Below, in pieces: positions 46,069 to 54,488 of a stretch of DNA of 64,000 nt. The notes beneath the pieces are model-generated. The model saw nothing but the letters and a program-made list of their open reading frames with translations. It did not search any database and had not been told where the DNA came from. This DNA is from WHSW01 sp963740055 (GTDB taxonomy: Bacteria > Actinomycetota > Thermoleophilia > Solirubrobacterales > 70-9): the NCBI GenBank assembly GCA_963740055.1, contig CAVUCL010000005.1, forward strand, positions 434,001 to 498,000. Reading direction: 5' to 3'. The stretch's first letter is position 1; the number at the start of each line of letters is the position of its first letter. The position numbers and the translations under genes are program-made.

Positions 46069-47639
46069 GCCCGAGCCGAAGTAAGCGCTCGCTCGTCTTC
46101 ATCGGCTTCATGGGCGCGGGCAAGTCGAAGGCCGCCCGCGCGGCCCGCGCCGCGGGCCTGGAGGCGATCGACGCCGACGAGCAGCTCGAGCGCGAGCTCG
46201 GGGCCCCGATCGACGCCTTCTTCGCCGACGCCGGCGAGGCCGAGTTCCGCCGCCGCGAGGAGGCCGCGGTGCTCGCGCTGCTCGAGCGCGCCAGGGGCGG
46301 CGCGATCGCGCTCGGCGGCGGCAGCGTGCTCTCCGAGCGCGTGCGCGAGGCGCTCGCCGACGAGGTCGTCGTCTGGCTCGACGTCGACGCGAACACCGCC
46401 TGGGAGCGAGTCGCGGGCTCGCAGCGGCCGCTGGCGCGCGACCGCGACGCGTTCGAGCGCCTGCATCGCGAGCGCCGAGACGTCTATGAGTCGCTCGCCG
46501 ACGCGGTCGTCCCGGGATACCGCGACGCGGTCGAGGCCGCGTTGCCGTCGCTGCGCGCGCTCGCCGAGCTGCCCGCCGGGACGCGGCTCGCCTGGGCGCG
46601 GTCGCGGTCGGGCTCCTATCCGGCGTTCGTCGGGCGCGGGCTGCTCGGCGCCGGAGCGCTCGGGCGGGTCGCCGCCCACGGCGGGGTCGCCGAGCTCGCC
46701 GGGCGGGCCTTCTGCATCACCGACACGACCGTGGGCGAGCTCTACGCGGCGGAGGTGGGCCCGGTCGCGGCGACGCTGGCGATCGACCCCGGGGAGGAGG
46801 CGAAGACGCTCGCCGAGGCCGAGCGGATGATGGCCGAGCTCGCCGACTCGGGTATGAGCCGCTCCGACCATGTAGTCGCCCTCGGCGGCGGGGTCGTCGG
46901 CGACCTGGCCGGGTTCTGCGCCGCCACCTACCAGCGCGGCGTCCCGGTCGTCCACCTGCCGACGACGCTCGTCGCCCAGGTCGACTCCGCCTACGGGGGC
47001 AAGACCGGCGTCGATCTCGCGCAGGCGAAGAACTACGTCGGCGCCTACCACCTGCCGGCCGCGGTGCTCGCCGACCCGCGGACGCTCGCGAGCCTGCCGC
47101 CCGAGGAGCTGGCCGCCGGCTTCGCCGAAGTGGTGAAGACGGCGCTGATCGCCGGCGGGGCGCTCTGGGAGCGGGTGCGCGCGATCGACGAGCTGCGTCC
47201 CGACGACCTCGACCAGGTGATCTTTGCCTGCGCGAAGACCAAGCTCGCTGTCGTCGCCGCCGACGAGCGCGATGGCGACCGCCGCCAGGCGCTCAACCTC
47301 GGCCACACCGTCGGCCACGCGATCGAGACCGTGACCGGCTACCGCCGCTACCGCCACGGCGAGGCGGTCGGGCTCGGGCTGCTGGCCGCGCTCGACCTCT
47401 CCGGCGCGACCGCGCTTCGCGCCGAGGTCGCCGAGCTGCTCGCCCGCCAGCGGCTGCCGACCGAGCTCGACCCGGCGGTCGATCCCGGCGCGGTCGTCGC
47501 GGCGACCGCGCGCGACAAGAAGCGGACCGCCGACGGGCTCGGGTTCGTGGTCTGCGAGCGCCCGGGCGACGTGGTCACGGGGGTGAGCTTCGGCCCGGAT
47601 AGGGTGCTTGCCGCCGTGACCGACCTGCTCCCGCGATGA
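46056..47639 (+). CDS. aroKB: Bifunctional shikimate kinase / 3-dehydroquinate synthase
   Basis: 527 aa from TTG 46056, overlapping aroC by 13 nt. Residues 1-170: shikimate kinase with Walker A GFMGAGKSKAARA, substrate Asp in IDADEQLEREL, GGGSVLSERVREAL and the LID Arg in RPLARDRDAF. Residues 175-527: DHQ synthase with VVALGGGVVGDLAGFCAATY, HLPTTLVAQVDSAYGGKTGV, AGFAEVVKTALI and ALNLGHTVGHAIE supplying NAD and Zn ligands. The kinase and synthase act at non-consecutive steps, so the fusion is for stoichiometry or assembly rather than simple channelling. Confidence 0.95.
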   Translation: MAALSPSRSKRSLVFIGFMGAGKSKAARAARAAGLEAIDADEQLERELGAPIDAFFADAGEAEFRRREEAAVLALLERARGGAIALGGGSVLSERVREALADEVVVWLDVDANTAWERVAGSQRPLARDRDAFERLHRERRDVYESLADAVVPGYRDAVEAALPSLRALAELPAGTRLAWARSRSGSYPAFVGRGLLGAGALGRVAAHGGVAELAGRAFCITDTTVGELYAAEVGPVAATLAIDPGEEAKTLAEAERMMAELADSGMSRSDHVVALGGGVVGDLAGFCAATYQRGVPVVHLPTTLVAQVDSAYGGKTGVDLAQAKNYVGAYHLPAAVLADPRTLASLPPEELAAGFAEVVKTALIAGGALWERVRAIDELRPDDLDQVIFACAKTKLAVVAADERDGDRRQALNLGHTVGHAIETVTGYRRYRHGEAVGLGLLAALDLSGATALRAEVAELLARQRLPTELDPAVDPGAVVAATARDKKRTADGLGFVVCERPGDVVTGVSFGPDRVLAAVTDLLPR

Positions 47640-48088
47640 GCCCGACCGCCCACAACCGGATCGAGGTCCTGCACGGGGTCAACCTGAGCATGCTCGGCCG
47701 TCGGCCCTCCGAGCACTACGGCTCGCTGACCCTCGACGAGCTCGAGCAGCAGGTGCGCCGCTTCGGCCACGACCTCGGAATCGAGGTGCGCCTGTTCCAG
47801 ACCAACAGCGAGACCGAGTACATCGAGCGCCTGCACCGGCTCGGCTCGCTCGCCGACGGTGCCGTGCTCAACCCTGGCGCCTGGACCCATTACAGCTGGG
47901 CGCTCCGCGACGCGCTCGAGGTTGCCGACGTGCCCGCGGTCGAGGTCCACCTCTCCGACGTGACCGCGCGCGAGGACTTCCGCCGCGTCTCGGTCCTCGA
48001 CGGTCTCGTTCTAGGTCGCATCTACGGCAAGGGCCCGGAGGGATATCGCGAGGCGCTCGAGCTGCTGGCGAAGGAGCTCGGCGTATGA
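47636..48088 (+). CDS. aroQ: 3-dehydroquinate dehydratase, type II
   Basis: 150 aa. LHGVNLSMLGRRPSEHYGS has the catalytic loop Arg and Tyr, QTNSETEYIERLHR the flexible lid region, NPGAWTHYSWALRDAL the Asn/His site and VEVHLSDV the catalytic His. The HGVN opening replaces the common NGPN. Coupled by ATGA to both neighbours. Confidence 0.96.
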   Translation: MSPTAHNRIEVLHGVNLSMLGRRPSEHYGSLTLDELEQQVRRFGHDLGIEVRLFQTNSETEYIERLHRLGSLADGAVLNPGAWTHYSWALRDALEVADVPAVEVHLSDVTAREDFRRVSVLDGLVLGRIYGKGPEGYREALELLAKELGV

Positions 48089-49191
48089 GCGCCGAGCGCG
48101 CCGCGCGGCTCGCCGAGCTCGTCGCCGAGCGCGACCTCGACCAGCTGATCGTCGGCGACCTCGTCCGGCCCGGGGACTCGGGCCCCGACGCCGCCGCCAA
48201 CCTGCGCTGGCTGACCGGGTTCACCGGGACGAGCGGGTTCGCGATCGTCGGCGCGTCCGGGACCACCTTCCTGACCGACTTCCGCTACGTCGAGCGCGCC
48301 GAACACGAGGTCGACCCGAGCTTCGAGCAGGTCACGGTCTCGAGCCGGCTGCTCGCCGACCTCGGCGCCCGGCTCGAGGGCAGGGTCGGCTTCGACGACG
48401 CCGCGACCAGCGTCGCCAACCAGGCGAAGCTCGAGCAGGCGATCGCCGAGGCCGGCTCGAAGGCGGAGCTGGTCGCCGCCGGCGGGCTCACCGAGCGCCT
48501 GCGGCGGCACAAGGACGCCGGTGAGCAGGAGGCGATCGCCGCCGCGGCGCGGATCGCCGACGACGCATATGAGACGGTGCTCGCCGGCGGCCTCGCCGGG
48601 CGCAGCGAGCGCGAGGTGGCGCTCGCAGCGGAGGCGCGGATCCGCGAGCTCGGCGCCGAGCCGGCGTTCCCGACGATCGTCGCCGCGGGCCCGAACGGCG
48701 CCCTTCCGCACGCCGAGGCCTCCGAGCGCGTGATCGAGGCGGGGGAGCTCGTCGTCTGGGACATGGGGGCGCGCCTCGACGGCTATTACTCGGACGGCAC
48801 CCGCACCTTCGCCGCCGGCGAGCCGGACGCGGAGGCACGCGAGGTCTACGAGCTCGTGCGCGTGAGCCAGCAGGCGGGCCTCGACGCGGTCGCCGCCGGG
48901 GTCGGCGGCGCCGACGCCGACGAGGCGGCGCGGGCGCTGATCCGCGAGGCCGGCCACGACGAGCACTTCGGCCACGGTCTCGGCCACGGGGTCGGGCTCG
49001 AGGTGCACGAGGCGCCCCGGCTCGGCCCGCGCTCGGAGGACGTGCTCGCCGACGGCGACGTGGTCTCGGTCGAGCCCGGGGTCTACGTCCCGGGCCGGCT
49101 CGGGGTGCGAATCGAGGACCTGGTCGTGGTCACTGCGGACGGCCACCGCAACCTGAGCTCGCTCGACAAGGGCCTCCGTGTCATAGATTGA
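48085..49191 (+). CDS. pepP: Xaa-Pro aminopeptidase (M24 family)
   Basis: 368 aa. N-terminal creatinase-like domain to ~residue 130, then the pita-bread fold with metal ligands: VWDMGARLDGYYSDGTRTF (two Asp), GHGLGHGVGLEVHE (His), SVEPGVYVPG and GVRIEDLVVV (Glu). The aroQ-pepP-efp order is widely conserved. Confidence 0.94.
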   Translation: MSAERAARLAELVAERDLDQLIVGDLVRPGDSGPDAAANLRWLTGFTGTSGFAIVGASGTTFLTDFRYVERAEHEVDPSFEQVTVSSRLLADLGARLEGRVGFDDAATSVANQAKLEQAIAEAGSKAELVAAGGLTERLRRHKDAGEQEAIAAAARIADDAYETVLAGGLAGRSEREVALAAEARIRELGAEPAFPTIVAAGPNGALPHAEASERVIEAGELVVWDMGARLDGYYSDGTRTFAAGEPDAEAREVYELVRVSQQAGLDAVAAGVGGADADEAARALIREAGHDEHFGHGLGHGVGLEVHEAPRLGPRSEDVLADGDVVSVEPGVYVPGRLGVRIEDLVVVTADGHRNLSSLDKGLRVID

Positions 49192-49237
49192 CCAGCGGGT
49201 AGAAGCCCGACGAACGAGTCCCCGGCAGAGGAGAGCG

Positions 49238-49870
49238 ATGGCGTTGAAGGTCGAGAGCGACAGCTTCGGACACGGCGACCGGGTGCCCGACGAGCACGCC
49301 TTCGGCGTCCCCGACGGCGCCGGCAAGGCGGCGCCCGAGGGCGGCAACCGCAGCCCGCATCTGCGCTGGTCGGGCGCCCCGGAGGGGACCCAGTCGTTCG
49401 CGCTCATCGTCCACGACCCCGACGTGCCGGCGGACGCCGCCGACGTCAACCAGGAGGGCAAGACGCTGCCCGCCGACCAGGAGCGCGCCGACTTCGCCCA
49501 CTGGCTGCTGGTCGACATCTCGCCGGAGACGACCGAGCTTCCCGAGGGCGCGGGCTCGGAGCAGATCGTGATCGGCGGCAAGCCCACCGGCCGCACCGAG
49601 CACGGGGTCACGGGGGTCAACAGCTACACCGACTTCCTCGCCGGCGACCCGGAGATGGAGGGCACCTACGGCGACTACGACGGCCCGTTCCCGCCCTTCA
49701 ACGACGAGCGCGTCCACAACTACCACTTCACCGTCTACGCGCTCGACGTCCCCAGCCTCGAGCTCGAGGGCGAGTTCAAGCTCGACGACGTGCGCGGGGC
49801 GATCGAGGGCCACGTGCTCGACGAGGGCAAGCTCGTCGCCGAGTACACGCTCTACGCCGGTCACCTCTAG
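49238..49870 (+). CDS. YbhB/YbcL family (PEBP-like) protein
   Basis: 210 aa with the PEBP ligand site HLRWSGAPEGTQSFALIVHDPD-type segment and DFAHWLLVDISPETTELP, plus GPFPPFNDERVHNYHFTVYAL. Bacterial members are called Raf-kinase-inhibitor-like proteins with no known kinase. GGAGAGCG precedes the ATG. Inserted, with the next two minus-strand genes, between pepP and efp. Confidence 0.9.
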   Translation: MALKVESDSFGHGDRVPDEHAFGVPDGAGKAAPEGGNRSPHLRWSGAPEGTQSFALIVHDPDVPADAADVNQEGKTLPADQERADFAHWLLVDISPETTELPEGAGSEQIVIGGKPTGRTEHGVTGVNSYTDFLAGDPEMEGTYGDYDGPFPPFNDERVHNYHFTVYALDVPSLELEGEFKLDDVRGAIEGHVLDEGKLVAEYTLYAGHL

Positions 49871-49898
49871 CGACGCCAGGCGTCGCGACGCGCGGCGC

Positions 49899-50954
49899 TC
49901 AGCGCGAGAGGTCGAGCTCGCCGTCGAGGCTCTCGGCGAAGCCGGCGACGAGCTCGACCGTCGCCTCGAGGTCGCCGAGGTCGACCGTCTCGACCGGCGA
50001 GTGCATGTAGCGCAGCGGGACGCTGAGCAGCGCGGCCGGGATCCCCGCCTTCGAGATCTGGATCGCGTCGGCGTCGGTGGCGGTGCGCCGGCCCGAGGCC
50101 TCGATCGTGTAGGCGATCTCGAGCCGCTCCGCGGTCTCGCAGAGCAGCTCGAACAGCTTCGGCGAGAGGGTCGAGCCGCGCCCGATCACCGGGCCCGAGC
50201 CGAGCGCGTGGCTGCCGTGCTCCTTCTCCTCGATCCCCGGGGCGTCGGTGGCGTGGGTGACGTCGATCGCGATCGCGAGGTCGGGGGCGACCGCGAACGC
50301 GCTCGTCGCGGCGCCGTTGAGGCCGACCTCCTCCTGGACCGAGGCGATCGCCGCCATCCGCGCGCCGGGCTCGCCGCGTTCGTTGCAGCGGCGTAGGCTC
50401 TCGAGCGCGACGTAGGCGCCGATCCGGTTGTCCATCGAGCGCGAGACGAGCCGGTCGCCGTCGAGCGTCAGCGGCTCGGCGGTGATCACCGCCGGGTCAC
50501 CGATCCGGATCAGCTCCAGCGCCCGCTCGCGGTCGGCCGCGCCGATGTCGATGTGCAGGCCGACGAGCTCGACCGCGATCTTGCGTTGCTCGGGGTTGAG
50601 CAGGTGGACCGGCTTGCGGCCGATGACGCCGGGCACGTCGCCGTCGCGGGCGGCGATCGTGACCCGCTGGCCGACGAGGATCTGCGGGTCCCAGCCACCG
50701 ATCGGCGCGAACCAGACGAAGCCCTTCTCGTCGACGTGGGTGACGACGAGTCCGATCTCGTCGATGTGGCCGACGACGGCGAGCAGCGGCGACGCGCCCT
50801 CTTCGCCGATCTCGGCGACCGAGGAGCCGATCCCGTCGGCGCTCAGGCGCGCGAACGAGGCCGCCTCGCGCCAGACCGCCGTCGCCGGGGCCTCATACCC
50901 CGACGGCGCCGGCGCGGAGAGCAGGTCGGTGAGCAGCTTCGGGGCCTCGGCCAT
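49899..50954 (-). CDS. M42 family metallo-aminopeptidase
   Basis: 351 aa from ATG 50954 (a GTG at 50993 would add 13 residues and overlap cfa). LSAPAPSGYE opens the fold; metal ligands are in VVGHIDEIGLVV, RSMDNRIGAYVALE, SVQEEVGLNGAATSA and AIDVTHATDAPG, with RTATDADAIQISKAGIPAALLSVP near the end. Tetrahedral oligomeric aminopeptidases of this family degrade peptides released by the proteasome or other proteases. Convergent with the YbhB gene. Confidence 0.92.
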   Translation of the reverse strand: MAEAPKLLTDLLSAPAPSGYEAPATAVWREAASFARLSADGIGSSVAEIGEEGASPLLAVVGHIDEIGLVVTHVDEKGFVWFAPIGGWDPQILVGQRVTIAARDGDVPGVIGRKPVHLLNPEQRKIAVELVGLHIDIGAADRERALELIRIGDPAVITAEPLTLDGDRLVSRSMDNRIGAYVALESLRRCNERGEPGARMAAIASVQEEVGLNGAATSAFAVAPDLAIAIDVTHATDAPGIEEKEHGSHALGSGPVIGRGSTLSPKLFELLCETAERLEIAYTIEASGRRTATDADAIQISKAGIPAALLSVPLRYMHSPVETVDLGDLEATVELVAGFAESLDGELDLSR

Positions 50955-50989
50955 CGCGAAAGCGTAGATGCCCGCCGCCCGGGCGGGGC

Positions 50990-52195
50990 TCACGAGCGCC
51001 GGGCGAGCACCTGGTAGACGGAGGTGAACCCGGTCTCGAAGCCGTTGCGCGCCGCCCGCAGGTAGAGGCGCCAGACCCGCAGGCGCTCGGCGCCGGCGAG
51101 CCGCGCCGCCTGATCGCGGTGCTCGTCGAGCCGCGCGGCCCAGTGGCGCAGGGTCTCGGCGTAGTCGCCCGCGAACCCCTCGACGTGCTCGGCGACGAAC
51201 CCGGCGCGCTCGAGTGCGAGCAGGACGCGCGACAGGTGCAGCGGGTCGGCGTCGGGGAAGACGTAGCGCTCCGAGAACGGCCCGGCGTCGGGGTCGGTGT
51301 GGCGGAGGCGGGCGATCCCGTGGTTGAGCAGCCGCCCGCCCGGGCCCAGCAGCGCCGCGAGCCGCTCGGCGTAGAGGTCGATCCGCTCGGCGCCGACGTG
51401 CTCGACCATGCCGATGCTGGCGATCGCGTCGAAGCGCTCGCCGGCGAGGTCGCGGTAGTCGGCGACCCGGATCTCGACCCGGTCGGCGACGCCGGCCTCG
51501 GCGGCCCGCTCGCGGGCGACCCGCGCCTGCGGCTCGGAGAGCGTGAGCCCGATGACCCGGGCTCCGTGGCGGGTCGCGGCGTGGATCGCGAAGCTGCCCC
51601 AGCCGCAGCCGACGTCGAGCACCCGCTCGCCCTCGCCGAGGCCGAGCTTCGAGCAGACGAGCTCGAGCTTCGTCTCCTGCGCCGCCTCGAGCGAGTCGGC
51701 GCCGCGGGAGAAGATCGCGCAGCTGTAGGTCAACGAGCGGTCAAGGAAGAGCGCGAAGAACTCGGGCGGCAGGTCGTAGTGGTGGCGGACCGCGCGCGCG
51801 TCGCGTGCCTTCGATCGCCGCTCGCCGCGCGGGCGCAGCTCGGCGCGCGGTGGCGCCGGGGGCCTGGTGAGACCGTTGGCCGCCGCCGCGGCGGCGAGCA
51901 GCCGCAGGCGCCGGCGGCGACTGATCGGGGGCGGCTTCCAGCCGTCGAGGAGCGCGATCACGGCATCGAGGTCGTCGAGCTCGAGCTCGCCCGAGACGTA
52001 GGCGCGGCCGAGCCCGAGCTGGCCCGGCGCGCGCAGCACGTGGGCGACCGCCCGCGGTGAGCGCACGGTGAACGTGGGCCCGCCGGGCGTGGTCCGCTCG
52101 AGCTCGCCGCCGTCCCAGAACTCGATCGCGAACGGTCGCTCGGGCAGGGCCGCGGCGAGCTCGCGACGCAGCGGACCTGGGTGGGCGAATGGCAC
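50990..52195 (-). CDS. cfa: Cyclopropane-fatty-acyl-phospholipid synthase family methyltransferase
   Basis: 401 aa. N-terminal lipid-binding part (PRAVAHVLRAPGQLGLGRAY), then VRHHYDLPPEFFALFLDRSLTYS, SAM motif VLDVGCGWGSFAIHAA, ASIGMVEHVG and YVFPDADPLHLS, the standard CFAS order. It transfers a methylene group from SAM onto unsaturated acyl chains of membrane phospholipids. Upstream of M42 in the same direction; divergent from efp across 39 bp. Confidence 0.93.
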   Translation of the reverse strand: MPFAHPGPLRRELAAALPERPFAIEFWDGGELERTTPGGPTFTVRSPRAVAHVLRAPGQLGLGRAYVSGELELDDLDAVIALLDGWKPPPISRRRRLRLLAAAAAANGLTRPPAPPRAELRPRGERRSKARDARAVRHHYDLPPEFFALFLDRSLTYSCAIFSRGADSLEAAQETKLELVCSKLGLGEGERVLDVGCGWGSFAIHAATRHGARVIGLTLSEPQARVARERAAEAGVADRVEIRVADYRDLAGERFDAIASIGMVEHVGAERIDLYAERLAALLGPGGRLLNHGIARLRHTDPDAGPFSERYVFPDADPLHLSRVLLALERAGFVAEHVEGFAGDYAETLRHWAARLDEHRDQAARLAGAERLRVWRLYLRAARNGFETGFTSVYQVLARRS

Positions 52196-52234
52196 TCGAT
52201 CGATCCTACGCCGCCGGCGCTACCCTGACCGGCC

Positions 52235-52795
52235 GTGATCAGCACGAACCAGTTCAAGAACGGCTCCCACATCGAGGTCGAGGGCACGATCTGGCGGATC
52301 GTCGACTTCCAGCACGTGAAACCCGGCAAGGGAGGCGCGTTCGTGCGCACGAAGCTGCGCCGGGTCAGCGACGGCAACGTCGTCGACAAGACCTTTCGCG
52401 CCGGCGAGAAGTTTCGCCCGGTGCGCACCGAGACGAAGCGGATGCAGTACCTCTACGACTCCGGCGACACGGCGGTGTTCATGGACACCGAGTCCTACGA
52501 GCAGACCGAGATCCCGCGCGACGGGATCGCGGACGAGATGCGCTGGGTGCTCGCCAACGACACCGTCGACCTGTTGCTGGTCGACGAGCGCCCGACCGGG
52601 GTCCAGGTCGCGAGCGCGGTCGACATGACCGTGACCCAGACCGACCCGGGCCTCAAGGGCGACACCGCCTCGGGCGGCGGCTCGAAGCCGGCGACGCTCG
52701 AGTCCGGGGTCGTGGTCCAGGTGCCGCTGTTCGTCAACGAGGGCGACCGCGTCCGCGTCGACACCCGCAGCGGCGAGTACGTCTCCCGCGCCTAG
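52235..52795 (+). CDS. efp: Elongation factor P
   Basis: 186 aa. KOW-like domain with FQHVKPGKGGAFVRTKLRRV containing the tip lysine at the P-x-x-P/PGKGG loop, then two OB domains ending VPLFVNEGDRVRVDTRSGEYVSRA. It relieves ribosome stalling at polyproline, which is relevant here since several window proteins carry proline runs. GTG start. Confidence 0.97.
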   Translation: MISTNQFKNGSHIEVEGTIWRIVDFQHVKPGKGGAFVRTKLRRVSDGNVVDKTFRAGEKFRPVRTETKRMQYLYDSGDTAVFMDTESYEQTEIPRDGIADEMRWVLANDTVDLLLVDERPTGVQVASAVDMTVTQTDPGLKGDTASGGGSKPATLESGVVVQVPLFVNEGDRVRVDTRSGEYVSRA

Positions 52796-52858
52796 CCCGC
52801 CACGCTCCCGCGACACTCGCGCCTAGATCCACGCACCCCGAACCGCCACCGTGGCGCG

Positions 52859-53848
52859 ATGGACGACGAGCGTGGAGTTACTCGGCTGGGAGCGGAGGAA
52901 GTTCCCGCTCGCTGGGCGGCGGGCCGGCGAATCGCGGCCGTTGCGGGGGAGAGCTGGGGAGTCGTGACCACGGCCGAACTGCTCGCCGGCGGCTTGTCGC
53001 ACCACCAGATCGGCTCGCGCCGGCTCGCGGGGCTGCTCCATCCGCTCCATCGAGGCGTATACGCGGTCGGCCACCCGAACATCAGGTGGGAAGGGCGGCT
53101 ACTCGCGGCCGCGAAGGCCTGCGGGCCGGAGGCAGTGGTCAGTCATCGGTCGGCTGGGGCGCTCTGGGGCTTCCTCGATCGTGAGCAGGGCGGGTACCCC
53201 GACGTCACCGTGCTCGGTAGTGGCGGTAACCGTCACCCCGAGATCCGGGTCCACAGGACCTCGGCATTGCCGCTCCGTGACCGGTCGCGGCTCGAGCGCG
53301 TCCCCCTCACCAGCCCCGCCCGAACCCTGCTCGACCTCGGGGCTCAGCTCGACCGGCCCGCGCTGCGCGCAGCGATTCGCCGAGCTCAGGGATTGAAGCG
53401 CGTCAACCTGCGCCAGCTGCACGAGGTGCTCGAGCGCCGGCGACCGTGCAAGGGCTCGCGGCGGCTGGCGGATGCGATCGCGACTGGGTCGGCCCCGACC
53501 AGAAGCGTGCTCGAGGATGTCGTCCTCGACCTGGTCCTCGGCGCCGGCTTCACGCATCCGGACGTCAACCGTCCGCTGGTCGTCGGCGGCCGCAGGGTGA
53601 TCCCGGACTTTCGCTGGCCCGATCGGCGCCTGGTGATCGAGGCCGACGGTGCCGCATGGCACGAGGGCGGCCTGGCTCGCGATGCCGACGCCGAACGCCA
53701 GGCGCTGCTCGAGGAAGCCGGTGAGCGGGTCCTTCGTGTCACCTGGCTGCAAGCCGTAGCCCAGCCGAGCGCCACCCTGCGGCGGATCGCAAACGCCGGG
53801 GCCCCTCGCCGCAGCGAGCGTGGAGTTCCTCGGCGCGCCGCGCAGTAA
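52859..53848 (+). CDS. AbiEi-like / DUF559 (Vsr-type nuclease fold) protein
   Basis: 329 aa. Residues ~28-75 look like the AbiEi winged-helix N-terminus (WGVVTTAELLAGGLSHHQIGSRRLAGLLH then HRGVYAVGH); the C-terminal ~100 residues are DUF559: VLEDVVLDLVLGAGF, VIPDFRWPDRRLVIEADGAAWH and VLRVTW, which contain the E/D-x-D/E pattern of PD-(D/E)XK nucleases. Both ends of the gene lie inside a 16-bp inverted repeat, and the gene splits the usual efp-nusB pair, so it is probably an insertion. Role (defence, selfish gene or toxin-antitoxin-like) unproven. Confidence 0.78.
   Translation: MDDERGVTRLGAEEVPARWAAGRRIAAVAGESWGVVTTAELLAGGLSHHQIGSRRLAGLLHPLHRGVYAVGHPNIRWEGRLLAAAKACGPEAVVSHRSAGALWGFLDREQGGYPDVTVLGSGGNRHPEIRVHRTSALPLRDRSRLERVPLTSPARTLLDLGAQLDRPALRAAIRRAQGLKRVNLRQLHEVLERRRPCKGSRRLADAIATGSAPTRSVLEDVVLDLVLGAGFTHPDVNRPLVVGGRRVIPDFRWPDRRLVIEADGAAWHEGGLARDADAERQALLEEAGERVLRVTWLQAVAQPSATLRRIANAGAPRRSERGVPRRAAQ
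52867..52882 (+). repeat. Left copy of 16-bp inverted repeat bracketing the DUF559 gene
   Basis: CGAGCGTGGAGTTACT is exactly the reverse complement of 53844-53859. It falls within codons 3-9 of the gene. Confidence 0.75.
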
Positions 53849-53860
53849 CTCCACGCTCGC
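53814..53860. repeat. Hairpin at the 3' end of the DUF559 gene; right inverted-repeat copy
   Basis: GCGAGCGTGGAGTT (53814-53827) pairs perfectly with AACTCCACGCTCGC (53847-53860) around a 19-nt loop. The right arm contains the stop codon and matches the left gene end in inverted orientation over 16 bp. The left arm is a direct repeat of 52867-52886 with 19 of 20 bases identical. It could also act as a terminator. Confidence 0.75.
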
Positions 53861-53896
53861 GAGCGATCGTCGCCCGCCGGTAGCCTGAGGCCTCCG

Positions 53897-54280
53897 ATGC
53901 GACGCTCCGATCAACGCCGCGACGCGGTCTTCGCGCTCTACCAGCGCGAGGTCACCGGGCGCGCGCTCGGCGAGCAGCTCGCCGAGGCGAAGCCGTTCAC
54001 CCGCGAGCTCGCCGAGGGCGCCGACGCCGAGCTGGCGGCGCTCGACGAGGAGATCGCCCGCCTCTCGCGCGGCTGGGACTTGGACCGGATCGCCTCGCTC
54101 GAGCGCTGCATCATGCGCGTCGCGCTGTTCGAGATGCGACATCCCGAGCAGGCGCCGGTCGAGGTCGCGATCGACGAGGCGGTCAACCTGGCGAAGGAGT
54201 ACTGCGGCGCCGAGGCGCCGGGATTCGTCAACGGGATCCTCGGCGCCGCCGCGCGCGAGGCCGAGCGAGCGCCGTCGTGA
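53897..54280 (+). CDS. nusB: Transcription antitermination factor NusB
   Basis: 127 aa helical protein: RRSDQRRDAVFALYQREVTG at the start, RDWDLDRIASLERCIMRVALFE-like core and VEVAIDEAVNLAKEYCGAEAPGFVNGILG at the end, the NusB signature. It binds boxA RNA with S10 in rRNA antitermination. Stop overlaps the next start (ATGA-type). Confidence 0.95.
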   Translation: MRRSDQRRDAVFALYQREVTGRALGEQLAEAKPFTRELAEGADAELAALDEEIARLSRGWDLDRIASLERCIMRVALFEMRHPEQAPVEVAIDEAVNLAKEYCGAEAPGFVNGILGAAAREAERAPS

Positions 54281-54474
54281 GCGCCGAGTCCGATCCGGCC
54301 GCCGGCGTGCGCGAGACCGCCGCACGCCTGCGCGAGCTCGCCGACGAGCTGCGCGCCGCCGAGCTCGCCGACGAGCGCGCCGCCGAGCTCGCCCGTGAGG
54401 CCGCCGAGCTGGTGAGCCAGGCCGGCAACGAGATCGAGCGCGCGCTGCGCGACCCCGACGCCGCCGAGAGCTGA
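54277..54474 (+). CDS. Small helical protein in the xseB position
   Basis: 65 aa: ETAARLRELADELRAAELAD then ERAAELAREAAELVSQAGNEIERAL. The two-helix pattern and location between nusB and the prenyl synthase gene resemble exonuclease VII small subunit, but the usual SFEEAL...LE.G motif is not clear and no xseA is present in the window. Either a divergent XseB or an unrelated coiled coil. Confidence 0.6.
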   Translation: MSAESDPAAGVRETAARLRELADELRAAELADERAAELAREAAELVSQAGNEIERALRDPDAAES

Positions 54475-54488
54475 CCCGGGACGCTTCG

